A stretch of DNA of 64,000 nucleotides from Heliopora coerulea (taxonomy: Eukaryota; Cnidaria; Anthozoa; Scleralcyonacea; Helioporidae): positions 310,001 to 374,000 of the forward strand of contig JASJOG010000086.1 of the NCBI GenBank assembly GCA_030142905.1, written 5' to 3'. This document shows, one piece after another, positions 43,701 through 53,438 of this stretch (position 1 is its first letter; every line of letters starts with the position of its first letter). Position numbers and translations under genes: made by a program. Under the pieces are notes generated by a model. That model was given only the letters and a program-made list of their open reading frames with translations, searched no databases and had not been told where the DNA came from.

Positions 43701-46700
43701 GTACATTTTTCCTATAAGTGAAAAAACATCCATAAACATTACGCCATTAGAAGGCGTGTAGTATTAAACCACAGGTGGGGAAAACTTTTTATGTGACCGG
43801 GGGGAAACTAATAAAAATCATAAAAATCGAAATTAATAAAATTAGAGCGCCGGGATATTGGGTCTTATCCACTGATCTGAAAAATAGGACTGGATCGCGC
43901 AACCATTGTTCAAAAAGTGAAGCCGAAAGTCAGCCGTGGCGGCCATATTGGAGTGACCACTTTTCAAGGTACGCCGTATATTTTGTATAGGTTACATCGA
44001 AGAAATTGGAGAACTTTCAACGTGTGTAGGTTCTTGGCGTGTAATTGGAAAATTTTAAATGAAAACATGCCAAGGAGGGACAACAGCCTTTAAAATTGTC
44101 CGATTTTCTTTAAAATTACTGATTTTCCGTGATAAATAATCGACTATTGAGCAACGAGTGATCGTGTTGGTGGCGTATACTGCACTTCGAGATCTGTTGC
44201 ATAGTCTACGTACTGTGGAGGCCAGAGATTTTTCCTTTTACAGTGCCCGGTTTTATGGATGGAAAAGGCCGTGGTTGTTAGGCGTTCCCAAGCCACAAAA
44301 TTTTAATAGATTCAAGAAGGTTTCATGGGCCACATCTAGACAGCAAGCTGCCAATTGAAAATTTCTGGGCTGTACTATGACATGTAATTTGTTAAACTGG
44401 TCTCCAGTATGCTAAAGTAATTTATTAACAGTTTAGCCACAATTCACAGGTGGCTGTTTCAGTTATGCTTGCTTCATTAATATTTAGATTTTTAAACTTT
44501 GATGAACCTTTAAATGAACTGCTCTACACAGTCATTTGAAACAGGAAAATGTTTCTCAGGATTAGAATTACATTTGGTAAAAAATCTTTGTACTCTGCGC
44601 ATATTTGTAATATAATGTTTTAATGCCATTGCTTTAGCAAGTTCTAAAGAAATATACCATTAAAATAGATAATGATGGTATTTGAGGCAAATTTTGCTTT
44701 GATAACACTTGCAATTTAAAGATGTCTAAAGGTTTAGTTATATGAAGTAATTTTAATTTTTCAATGCAGTTGTGTTTAGAGTTGTGCTGAAACTGTTTTG
44801 CTGTTGATCTATAAAACGAATTGTACAAGTTCAATTCAAATATACACAATAAAAGCAACCAACCACCTTGTTCTAACTGATGTTGCATTTTGGTTTGTGA
44901 GAAAAGTAGCTCATTCAGAGGGGTGCCATGAATTTGACATTTAACTAAGGGTGAAGATATTTTTTAGCAAGTTTGTAAAGTTTAAGTTTGTCTTCTGTTA
45001 ATGTTGATTCTCAAAATGCCATAGTTCTTTCCTCAAACTGTGTAAGTTGTTCACTTGTTAAAGCAGGACTATTGGTGGAATGTCTACTGAACTGACATCA
45101 AGTGGGATAGGTCCATTCCAGTCAATATCATACTTGTCAGTTACTTCAGTAGGATTGGTACCTCCTTCAGATGTCATCAATTAACCTTGGACATGAAGCT
45201 GAAGGGGTGTATAGTTGTTCGCTGTGGACATTGTATGTCTCAACCAGGCAGCAGACCATTCATTCAAACAATGGTTTATGTGATGAAGGAATGCATAATG
45301 TAAGCACCATAAGTCATTCTCTGCTTAAGACTCCAAGATATTCAGATCCTCCATTAATGAAAACAGATTGTGGCAATTGTTTAAAACATCCTTAAATACA
45401 TCCCACCAGAGGTGCTCAATTTGTTGATTGTGCATGCTCTTACCCACAAGAGCTGACCCCTTACCTGGACCACAAGTGTTTAACTTATTCTTGACAGCAT
45501 CCACATTTTCAGTTCCCTGACAACACCACACCTGGTTCTGGAGGGCAATCCCCAGTTTTCTACTGCTTTTATGAAATTTTAGAATACTGTGGCAGCTTCA
45601 TTGTTAGCATTGCAGGGTAAATACACAGGTGTGAAGCCATTCTCACACCTGTGAACAAAAAAACATCATTTGACAAGTTTATGATTGCCATCAAAATGCC
45701 AGAGTCCAAGTGGCTTTGTTACATTTTATACACATCGTTTAATTGCCGTGCACCATCGGGTAGCCACTCCCTGGGGATCAACTCATGAAAGAGCTTCTCT
45801 CACATGATGTCTGGGGATGAATATACCCCTTGAGCCAAGGTGTCCCATCAACATTTTTAATCCACATTTTGGATTTGTTCTTTTAGTTGCTCTCACTATG
45901 TCACCTCATTATCTTGTATTTCTGTGTAAAGGGAGTGCACTGAAGAACCGTTTTCTTGCATTTGTTGTTTTACAGTTTGTGAACTCACATGAAGTAGCTC
46001 TGAAATTGAACGGATACTAAACATGGCTTTTACTAGCATTGCCAGCTGTTCCTTGCTAACTGCATACTTTGGTCTACCTGGTTATCCAGTGAAAACAGCA
46101 TTTTCTCTGATGTTCATCCCTGAGCACTCTAAAATTGACCATGCACTGCTCAACAAATTGAATATTTCTTCTGGTATTCTTGTCAAGGACTCTAAGACAA
46201 TGACAAGCTTCTGAATTTCTTGAAGCTCTCCTGCTATGTCGAAACTATCAGCACTATGAACACTAGAAACAATCTCCCTTAATTTGGATGTTATTACGTC
46301 TTTCAACTCGGCAGTGAAATCTGTCACCATGTTCGTTTGTCTTTCTGCCCTGCTCAACGTACCAGTTACTTACACACACATGAAATTTTGCTAGGTGATG
46401 ATAATAGTACAACACTGCATAATGTCACAGTGCATGATAATATCGAAACATTGCAAAATAATACTGAAACAGTGCCTAATAATAACAAATCGGTACAAAT
46501 AATGAAACATTGACAATAATAACGAAACAGTGTGTACCAATACAAAGCAATGGTTAATAATAAAGAAACAGCGCATAATAATAACAAATCAACAGTGCAT
46601 AATAATAACAAAGCAGTGTATAATAATAACAAAGAAATGCAAATTAATGACTAGACATTGCATGATCATGATGAACTTGGGAATAATAATAACGAAAAAA

Positions 46701-49700
46701 CTTTATAATAATGAACTGGTCGATAATAACGAAACATAATAGTTCTGACGGTACTGACATCCCATACTTACCAGTGAAATGTCCGTGAAAATTTTCTTTT
46801 TAACCTGGATTTTTCATCGAAAGATCCCTCACAATCATTTTGGGATGTGTTGTCGTTTCCTTTCATACTTTTTCTTCGTTTACTACAACTCTACGTACGA
46901 GTTTCCTCATTTTCATAATAGCCTTACAACAACGTTACCGAGAAAGTGGTCACTCCAATATGGCGCAGATTTAATTTCGCGGGCTTCATTTTCTCCCGCA
47001 CTCCAACCCCTGGGTTGCGCGATCCAGTCCTATTTTTCAGATCAGCGGTCTTATCTTTGGTCGAAAGTTTAGCTAAAACGACCTGTATTCCACCCGTTAA
47101 GGGCTAGCGTTTGCCGAGGGTTTTCGTTTCTGCTATTTTGAACTTTTTACCATCTTGGTCTAAATTACGACGTTTCAAGGTTGTCGACTTGGCGCTTAAC
47201 CTGCACACAGGCTATGACGAAGTGCTATGACGTAGGCTACTCGGCGCTATGACGCCAAAACTTACATCTTCAGTCCGAGGAAAGGCACCAAGAACATTAA
47301 CACCGGCGCCAACGGCAGAGACACAAAAGAAAACGTATAAGATGTATTGGTTTATACATAAACACAGTTCTTCCTGAGTGATCACTTCACCGTAACGGTT
47401 TCTTGAGGAAGCTTCGAGTACCGAAAACATGTCAGCCAAGCGAGTACCTCTGCTGTTTCGATGGCTACGGGGTCCAAAAAGACTTTCTTTCTGAGAGTTC
47501 AGTCTCAAGCAATGAAGCAAAATGATGACAACACCACCATTTTTCTACAAGCAACTGCAATAATCAATTTCGAGAGAATTTGAAAATTCTTTGAAAATCC
47601 CGGATGGGAACTTCCTGACCCCGCATTTAACAAGGTTCGACACCCTTGGTAGCTCAGAACACCATCCAATAATAATTCACAACAGAACGTTCTCGATATT
47701 TTGAACAGGCACTGAGCCACACAAACTCGTCGCCCAAAGACCACTGGTTAAAAAAAAATCTACAGTCACAGCTCATCTATAACGAGTTCATTGTCGCATT
47801 GCCATTAAATCGAAGTTTGTCGGTGATAAACTTGTCTTTCACATCCGTCCATTGTTATCTGATATTGAATAAGGATACCTGTCGCCCACCGTTTCCCAAG
47901 TGTCTTGTCTATCAAACATACCACGGATATTGAACAACTTTACTCCTGCTAAAGTAAACCCAGAATGAAAATTTAAATACAATAGCCAATCTCAAATCTG
48001 TATTGCGGCAATTCTCCGTAACGACAAAACTTTGACTTGATTCAACATCTCATAGCAGTCTAGCGTTATGTTTGTTCTTTCCAAATCGACGAGGAGGTCG
48101 ACAGGCCAACACATATTCTTATTTTTCGGCGGAGTTCCAATCCGAATTTCCAAACTTCAGTAAAGTATAAAACATGAAACATTCTTACTCGGATATCATA
48201 CGCACAGAAAAAAGGGATTGTCCGTAATAAATTTTCAAGATTTGTTCCGAAATTTTAGGAAGGTACAATGATATGGAATGACCTTTCGCGACATTTTAAG
48301 TATCCTTACCTAATATGGTTTTCCTATATGGATTAAATACCGGATATCAATAACAGTGGTTAAGCACCTTGAAGCAATTTTGCTTGACAATATTACAGTC
48401 AGTAAATTGCATTAGAAATGTCAAAACCTCGCCATAACCTTATCTTTAATTTAGTTTTCCAATTAAAACTAGGCAGGCGCTTTCAATACATGTAAGCTTC
48501 GCAAATCATGTCGCTCCATCCACTATTTCAATTATGTGAACGACGGGATACTATATTGCAAATACACCTTTTGCTGTTCATTACCAGAAAATATACTATT
48601 ATTAACGCCGACCTCAAAGTCATTAACGCAAAAATACATTCATTTTATTCAGTCGACATTCATTAGCGTAGATATGTAACCATTAGAAATATCTTGCCTG
48701 ATTGAAATATTATTATCCCTAATGTATAGTACAATGGTGTTAATAGTCGTTTGTTGGCGCTATGGAATGCCCTTTGATGCAAATGGTTGCGTATCTATGC
48801 CAATGAATGCCGATTGAATAAAATGAATGTATTTTTACGTTGATGAGGTTGAGGTTCGCCTTAATGATAGTATAGTTTCTGGTAATTAACAGCAAAAGGT
48901 GTACTTGTAAACCAATCCTTCGTATCCATGGTTACATTGACACAAGATCAGTGCAAACAGATATGGCTACTGTTTTCATAAACCAACTGACACTGTCATC
49001 GTATTTATATCAAGCAGTGCTTCCAGTTTGAAGGAAATTTTGAAGAAATGAAGAAAATTTGAAGGAAATAAAATTTTGAAGGAGTTTTTGACAATTTAAC
49101 GGAAATTTGAAGATTTTGATCGAACTTGCACCTTTCAACAATTTCATTTGTAATGTTGCAGTAGCTGACGTAACACAAAAAAACGTTGTTAAACGTAAGG
49201 CGATTGTGGAACGATTGCTTGCGGATGACAAAAATAATTCCAAAGCGACTTCTAAATTGCTTCCGAGTCTCAATCGTCATGAATTGCATCCGCTCTAATG
49301 CTGCTGTGAAACGATAAGCGACAGAAGCGCAGTCCTTTGAAGCTCATATCCATTTGTTACAATTATTAATGTACTGGGAACTTTAAATTGGTCGACACAG
49401 ACATAATACGTCTCTTTGCTGGGACCTCAACTGTGAATTTGGGATTTTCTTATGGTTTTGTCAGATTAACCGTTTATGTTTCCTGAATTCATGGCTTCAT
49501 ATTCGTGTCAATACTGGTGAAAAACTACATGTCGAAACAACCGCAATTTATACTTGTTAACACTTTCACCGCTAAAATTTCTCCCCTTGATAAGCAAAAT
49601 CGTCTGGCGTTTGCCAGAGTAAAATGGTAGAGTTTGTCCTATGTAGGGAAAGTTTTAACCAAACAAACTCCGAAAGTAAACATTGATTACCAAACAGCTT

Positions 49701-51238
49701 CGTTTCAGTTCCCCAGAACTACGTCCTACCTCGATCAAACGTAACTGAGAGACGCTTTGTTAATTTTAACAACAAAGACATGTTTACTTTTATGATAAAT
49801 TGTGAAGGAAATTTGAAGGAAATATGAGTATTTTAGAAGAAAATTTTGGACTGAAAAAGGAAAAATCAGAATAAAAGGAGGAAATTTCGTCGCGGCAATG
49901 TGGAAGTACTGATGTAAAGTGCTTCATGGAGCAAGCTTAGAGCTTACAGAAGACCTTTTATGAAAACAAGAGCAATTTGCTGAGAAAGTCAGGAAGGTGG
50001 CCGAGGTATTAACACTCGCAAACATTACAGCAAACCCAGCAACATGTTATCGAAAAAAAATGCTTTTAAAAAAGACAATAATAAACTTATGAAATGCTTT
50101 TCTTGTTACATACAAAGTCGATGACATTCGGACCAGATTAACCTCAACTATTAGTCTGAATATATTTGAAACTAACTACAGCTGTGAATAACGGGCGGAA
50201 AAACACTACAGCGAGCGGATGATCTACAATTTCGACGAGAAAAAGAATGAAATGAAGTCTTTGAGGAGAAAGAAAGTGGATTGCGACAATTGGCATGAAT
50301 CCAGACTAAATTCCGAGTTTAGCTGACAGCCTAATGACGGATCAAATAGCAAGTAAGTATAATATCCATCATTTCTTCAGACTGCTATTATTTACACGTA
50401 CTGCTTGGCATCTTAATAATCACGCCATTCTATCACGGAAGTCGTCCTAAGGAATGAACCAGGAACTACCCGAGGTGGCACAAGCTCAGATATGCCTGAG
50501 CGTCGCCCAGAAATATACTGATCTGTTACAACGGATCAGAGATCTATAGGGAATTTTTAAAACTAAAAAATATATAGACTAAAGAATCGCCGTTAATAAT
50601 GCGATGACTTTACAATATTCGTGTCCGACACAATCGACGTAATTGAAATACAAGTTTCACTTACTGTTAACCATTATGTTTTTATTTGTAGTTGACTATA
50701 CTCAAATTCTGAGTATCTTTTATTTTGTCATTTAAATGAAATATTTTTCATTTCTAGGGGCACAAGAAAACGCGGCATCGCACCGCGCATGTGCCTTAGG
50801 AGTGAAAATATAAATAAGCCATACGAAGTGTCGTGCAATTGATCTTACAACTGGCATTGTTGTGTATTTGCCGTGGCTCGTCGTGTGGAAAGTAAAGCTT
50901 AAGACAATCGTTCAACAAAAGCTCCTTTGTACTCGGACAAGTTTATGCACGATTACAACCAAAAACAAGCCACGGTTATATAATTTTTATATTTTACTTC
51001 TCCTCCAAGCAACGCTGGTTTTTGGATACGAGTATAACACAGAGTGACGACTAAAAGAAGCTCTCTGTTTCGATCTTTTTAGCAAATTATTTCGATATTT
51101 AGTATCTACTGGCTGCTTTTCATTTCTCTAAGCTTACCCTCCTGGTCGCAGACTTTGAGCGCTATCCACCTGTTCGAAGACGAGCAATAAGAACACAGCA
51201 ATTCTGGCAATACTCGGTAATTTTCCACACGAACCCAT
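27525..51238 (-). CDS. receptor gene B: multi-domain type I membrane receptor, paralog of A
   Basis: Eighteen exons: 51238-51138, 43711-43586, 43301-43192, 42388-42293, 41803-41672, 40885-40754, 39920-39795, 39553-39431, 38860-38738, 38098-37925, 36933-36757, 36058-34728, 33952-33811, 33381-29539, 29354-29184, 28987-28817, 28717-28553, 27967-27525. Lengths sum to 7,686 nt, giving 2,561 aa, with every phase matching gene A. Same order: signal peptide 1-27, EMI-like to 112, EGF to 144, five calcium-binding-type EGFs to 356, two sushi to 473, EGF plus unrecognised region to 964, giant exon to 2245 with RRKRS and two Ig, two GCC2/GCC3 repeats to 2359, membrane helix and tail to 2561. Likely a surface receptor; ligand unknown. 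It has one EGF fewer than A. Exon 1 is an inference from phase and signal peptide across a 7.4-kb intron. Confidence 0.83.
28138..28500. repeat. ~360-bp polypyrimidine/polypurine tract
   Basis: The + strand is almost pure C and T (CCTTTCC, TTCCTCTTCC units), so the pre-mRNA of gene B is a GGAAAGGAAGG-type purine run. It lies in the intron that splits the transmembrane helix. The same tract is in gene C at 59508-59870; gene A has a short ordinary intron here. Long ORFs read on the + strand through it are compositional artefacts. Confidence 0.85.
28817..29354 (-). CDS. gene B exons 15-16: two GCC2/GCC3 repeats
   Basis: Exons 29354-29184 and 28987-28817, both 171 nt and phase 1-1: CSPGFYGEMSADGAASCLPC ... 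CIKCPEGFTT and CPAGHFGEISQNVGQCLEC ... CLKCPDGLVTT. Membrane-proximal cysteine repeats as in gene A. Confidence 0.87.
29539..33381 (-). CDS. gene B exon 14: giant exon with Cys-rich, coiled-coil-like and two Ig domains
   Basis: 3,843 nt open throughout. It shares with gene A the LKFGPLRF block, the TRLENTLAFEKT ... AERRLEAAK helix, CSDVCRKGMVCRNC, SCCSTVPCAFS, the furin-type VRRKRSAE near 31290-31305, Ig motifs YKWRFNGN ... GNYTCEVSN and YQWWF ... [12 protein letters not shown], and many N-glycosylation sites. The segment between the two cysteine blocks is unlike gene A. Confidence 0.87.
33811..33952 (-). CDS. gene B exon 13: short conserved linker exon
   Basis: 142 nt, same length and phases as gene A exon 14; encodes SPLDQQWQVDLYGNSKLTM and ends SYATFG at a GGAG|gtaag donor. 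Confidence 0.8.
34728..36058 (-). CDS. gene B exon 12: EGF plus unrecognised ~400-aa region
   Basis: EGF CEPNPCQNGGIC ... CNCSLTGYSGSKC, then a region aligning with gene A exon 13: LSGPDAADF, VGCYQLEMNKCPRTND, SLAVDLCSASPKNVIM and [12 protein letters not shown]. The motifs kept in both paralogs mark the fold of an ectodomain I cannot name. Confidence 0.85.
36757..38098 (-). CDS. gene B exons 10-11: two sushi modules
   Basis: Exon 38098-37925 encodes RPCVRVETPVNGKMNC ... VCYFMCFPGYELTGSKNRTC ... VWTGRETAC. Exon 36933-36757 encodes HCPVPVAPRSGFVYSPC ... ECIVGCERGYFLEGSSNISC ... WKPNNTEC. Lengths equal the gene A exons (174 and 177 nt). The intron between them carries the tRNA-SINE at 37005-37283. 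Confidence 0.8.
37005..37283 (+). mobile_element. tRNA-derived SINE
   Basis: Starts with a tRNA-like head, with TGGTAGTGCTCGTGTCTC as an A-box region at 37021 and a good B box GGTTCGATTCC at 37055-37065, followed by a ~200-bp non-tRNA body and an A/T-rich end (AAATAAAGGCACTTCAC). It sits in the intron between exons 11 and 10 of gene B. Target duplications were not resolved. Confidence 0.6.
38738..41803 (-). CDS. gene B exons 5-9: five calcium-binding-type EGF repeats
   Basis: Exons 41803-41672, 40885-40754, 39920-39795, 39553-39431 and 38860-38738 each encode one D-x-[ND]-E-C EGF in phase 1-1. The first two are near-duplicates of each other (NECNSSSGFHDGC and NECNSSSSFHHGC; both end ANGKNC or SNGKNC). 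The last three match gene A exons 8, 9 and 10 in order. Confidence 0.85.
40430..40545. mobile_element. degenerate TTAA-type MITE copy
   Basis: TTTAACCCTCTAAACC at the left, then ATTGTCTGGCGTCAGCCAGAGTAA, the family core seen at 12466 and 49557. The right end is unclear. Confidence 0.4.
41298..41607. mobile_element. miniature relic related to the Penelope-like pseudo-LTRs
   Basis: GCAACCAGGTGAA, then GTGTCACTCTGGTTAGAG and CTAACAAGTTATCT at the left are inverted at the right (AGATAACTTGTTTGGAAT ... CAGTAGCACTCTTA). Both resemble the tail and pseudo-LTR of the element at 15726. It has no coding region. It lies in the intron between gene B exons 6 and 5. Confidence 0.5.
42293..42388 (-). CDS. 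gene B exon 4: EGF after the EMI-like module
   Basis: Symmetric exon encoding ICTNVCQNNGTC, then TAPNTCNCTVGWIGSQC: six cysteines in EGF spacing, with the APNTCxC and GWxGxxC motifs of MEGF10-type receptors. Confidence 0.82.
   Translation of the reverse strand, partial: LFVPTFVRITVLVQHLTLATVPLAGSAHSVI
43192..43711 (-). CDS. gene B exons 2-3: EMI-like cysteine module
   Basis: Exons 43711-43586 and 43301-43192 encode KNVQTKYETYY, YRRTCPWICPSWWSC, then TVSQYRWVTAYRNQ and YECKQGWRANGDEC, aligning with gene A residue by residue. The Trp-Val-Thr-x-Tyr-Arg/Lys strand and the closing Cys-x-x-Gly-Trp are shared. Confidence 0.7.
45170..46357 (-). pseudogene. decayed integrase-core (DDE-type) transposase
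   Basis: Reading down the - strand: an N-terminal helical segment starting at 46357; after an in-frame TAA, GRPKYAVSKEQLAMLVKAMF and ISELLHVSSQTVKQ, a helix-turn-helix; PKCGLKMLMGHLGSRGI; then LPSRTRCGVVRE and, after further breaks, MHNQQIEHLWWDVFKDVL with NLFSLMEDLNIL. This is the layout of the integrase-core proteins common in cnidarian and other animal genomes, whose catalytic domain is RNase H-like. Several stops and frameshifts disable it. The superfamily of the transposon is not settled by this. Confidence 0.7.
46390..46735. repeat. imperfect minisatellite with AATAATAACAAA units
   Basis: Units such as CAGTGCATAATAATAACAAA recur about every 20-26 bp within the 5' part of the transposon. 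Confidence 0.65.
47056..48562. other. intron 1 of gene B, no recognised feature
   Basis: Between the transposon and the palindrome at 48563 there are only short unsupported ORFs on both strands. Nothing convincing was found. Confidence 0.4.
48563..48903. mobile_element. 341-bp long-arm palindrome (foldback/MITE-like)
   Basis: TACACCTTTTGCTGTTCATTA at the left is inverted as TAATTAACAGCAAAAGGTGTA at the right, and the arms of about 122 bp (48563-48684 and 48782-48903) stay paired through AAAAATACATTCATTTTATTCA. A 97-bp centre separates them. It lies in intron 1 of gene B. Target duplications were not identified. Confidence 0.7.
49557..49658. mobile_element. ~102-bp TTAA-flanked MITE, copy 4
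   Basis: TTAACACTTTCACC at the left and GGGAAAGTTTTAA at the right; the core GCAAAATCGTCTGGCGTTTG, then CCAGAGTAAAAT is the family signature. Confidence 0.62.
51138..51238 (-). CDS. gene B exon 1: signal peptide
   Basis: ATG at 51238-51236 begins a 33-codon frame with a basic start, hydrophobic core IAVFLLLVF and a likely cleavage after VDSA, ending LRPGG at a GG|gtaag donor in phase 2. Gene A exon 1 ends LRAGG in the same phase. The intron to exon 2 contains the 43870-47047 transposon. Confidence 0.72.
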
Positions 51239-51391
51239 GCCACAGAAATACTCGGCGAATGGACCGCTTCTTTCACATCATACTACCAAACATCTAGCTG
51301 TCACTTTCACGGACCTCTAACTAAAACCACACGAACGCGTAATCTGGTGAGGGTTTCGGACATGCACTGCGCATACACACATTAAGCATGG

Positions 51392-51427
51392 CCAATAGGC
51401 ATTGGCAGCCAATTCTTATTGGCTGCC
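51392..51427. promoter_or_regulatory. alternating CCAAT-box cluster upstream of gene B
   Basis: Four CCAAT cores lie within 31 bp in alternating direction: CCAAT 51392, ATTGG 51401, CCAAT 51409, ATTGG 51418. The last two form a perfect 10-bp inverted repeat, GGCAGCCAAT-tctt-ATTGGCTGCC (51404-51427). It is about 155-190 bp upstream of the gene B start codon, the usual distance for NF-Y sites in TATA-less promoters. Confidence 0.5.
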
Positions 51428-52159
51428 ACAGACATTCCGGACGGCAAACTTTGAGGGGCAGTCTCGTTGACAAACATGGTCAAAGAAATAAACACAGTAT
51501 TAAACCATTGACACTAATCACCACACAGCTTGAGTGCTTAAGGAATCTTCTGAGCAACTTGGATCTTCTGAACAACTTAGGTCAGTAAACAAATCCAATA
51601 AATTGAAAAAGTAGCTCTCTCAGCTCAAACTCTCAACTCACTGAACAAATTGTATTGTTGCAGGTGATTTTATGTCATAACCAATGACGATTCAATATCA
51701 AATTCAGACATTTTCCCAATAGAAACGGAGCTAAAATCTATTCATTAAAACGATTTTTCAAAGGGCAAGTCTGATCAAAAATACTGCAGTACCATGGCTC
51801 TGTGTTCACATGTAAAAAATAATTCTGATGTACAGATGGCGCCATCCATTGTCGAATATTCCAGTGAATTTATTCAAAACATCTTTATATTCCAAGACTT
51901 CGTTTTCTCGCCAACGCCTCGTTCCACTTTAGAACAACACAAATATCCCAAAACATTTTCCTTTGCGTGCGGAAATTGCTATTTTCCAACTACGGCTCAG
52001 TTCATCAGGATGCCTTTCGAGCTATAGGAGGCGTTAGTCATCACTAAATCTCAAGCACATGGTTTTATTAAATTAAAAGCTACAGACTTTTATGTGTAAA
52101 ATTTAAAACCGAGCGAGAGTGCTTTATCGGGATTTAAAACACAAGGCGATAGCCGAGTA

Positions 52160-52300
52160 TATACATGTATTCTTATGTAATATATAATATATAATATACA
52201 TTATTTTATTACATATTATTTTATTATATATTATTTTATTATATTTATTATTTATTTTTACATTATTATTTTAAATTTATATATATATATATTTAAGAAT
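52160..52300. repeat. AT-rich low-complexity tract
   Basis: Runs of ATATAATATA and TTATTTTATTA units upstream of gene B. No coding content. The rest of 51428-53446 shows no supported gene. Confidence 0.7.
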
Positions 52301-53137
52301 GTATGTATGTATGCATAAAGTCGCTCATAAGTTTGTGACCACTTCTTTTTTAATATCTGATGAAAATGGTTTTAGTTTTAAGACTACAAGATCATACATC
52401 TCAAAGCCTAATTTAACCCAGATTGGATTAAGTGCCTATCTGGATAAAGTCTGATATATTATATGAATAAATAGTAGAGTACTGTCAACTGACTTAGATT
52501 TTGTTCTTTCGTGTCACCATGAGCAACCAGTACTGCAAACAACACCGACACAACCTGGTGGTCTATCCCACTGGCTGCTAGGCACCGACTCGTGCCACTC
52601 GCTCGGCACGCTTTTCACTTTCGGTTTATTTGTACCAAATTAGCTTCACATTCGTGATCTCATCACAGGCACAGGCGAGAAGAAACACGTCCAGACATGC
52701 TTGTTTTGGAGACCACGATTGTTCTTCATAGGACTCGATGGGAGAAAATGTTTGTGGCAGTGTTAAGAGCTGTTTAGACGGAAGATTCTTCTTGTGATTT
52801 TTCCCATCCTGAAGCACGCGATTGCGTAAACAACACACCAAAGTATTGTACCTTATATGTTGTTTGAGGCTTTGCATAGTGGAAATTGTTGGCCGGGGTT
52901 TTTTTAGTTAAAAGTTGACTTTGTGGGTTAGAATCTGTCCGTGAACTCGGGTCGTCATCAGAGAAGTTGAGAACGAGTTGTTAAGTTGTTACAGTATAGC
53001 TTTGCACAGATGATCCGCAAGTCAATCCACTTGATCGCATGCGTTAGGAGCTTAAAAATCCCAGCAAAAATCGCCCTTTTAAACAGCCCTTTAGTAGGGA
53101 TGCATGGCGTTAGTAAACGAAAGAGAATGGTCAAACT

Positions 53138-53138
53138 T

Positions 53139-53170
<32 letters not shown>

Positions 53171-53330
53171 CTTTGATATAAAATGTGCCATTTTGTATCA
53201 TAGTATATATATATATATATATGTACTATGATATAAAAGGCATATCATAGTATATATATATATATATATATATACATATACTATATGCCTGTGACCCCTA
53301 TATATATATATATATATATATATATGCATC
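53138..53330. repeat. (TA)n microsatellite cluster
   Basis: Four long TA runs separated by TTTGATATAAAATGTGCCATT-like and CATATCATAGTATA spacers that are themselves partly palindromic. ORFs translated as repeated Ile-Tyr here are artefacts. Confidence 0.85.
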
Positions 53331-53438
53331 GGCCACAGACGGACTGTTATTTCCATACGAGCAAGACGCGGAAGCAATATTAAGAAAATACTGGATCAAA
53401 CGCCCGCCCAATTATCGGAATTCAGGCCTCTGCAGAAC

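Larger units (their letters stand above)
43870..47047 (-). mobile_element. 3.2-kb DNA transposon with 8-bp target duplication, in intron 1 of gene B
   Basis: The 8-mer GTCTTATC lies at 43862-43869 and 47048-47055. The ends are inverted repeats: CACTGATCTGAAAAATAGG ... at the left and CGCTGATCTGAAAAATAGG (inverted) at the right, 34 of 35 bases alike through GATCGCGCAACC; a second inverted block CCATATTGGAGTGACCACTTT lies just inside. The body holds the decayed integrase-core transposase and an AATAATAACAAA minisatellite. The target duplication may be 9 bp, since one more G matches. Confidence 0.8.

Noticed and set aside
46779..47072. 97-codon + strand ORF at the transposon end
   Set aside because: It crosses the terminal inverted repeat into flanking DNA, which a real element gene would not do.
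47212..47744. Two - strand ORFs of 102 and 79 codons in intron 1 of gene B
   Set aside because: No recognisable motif, no splice signals in phase with gene B and no copy in gene A's intron 1.
52626..52877. 83-codon - strand ORF upstream of gene B
   Set aside because: Length is within chance for this composition and no family or promoter context was recognised.
52986..53231. ORFs on both strands with Ile-Tyr repeats
   Set aside because: They are translations of TA microsatellites.
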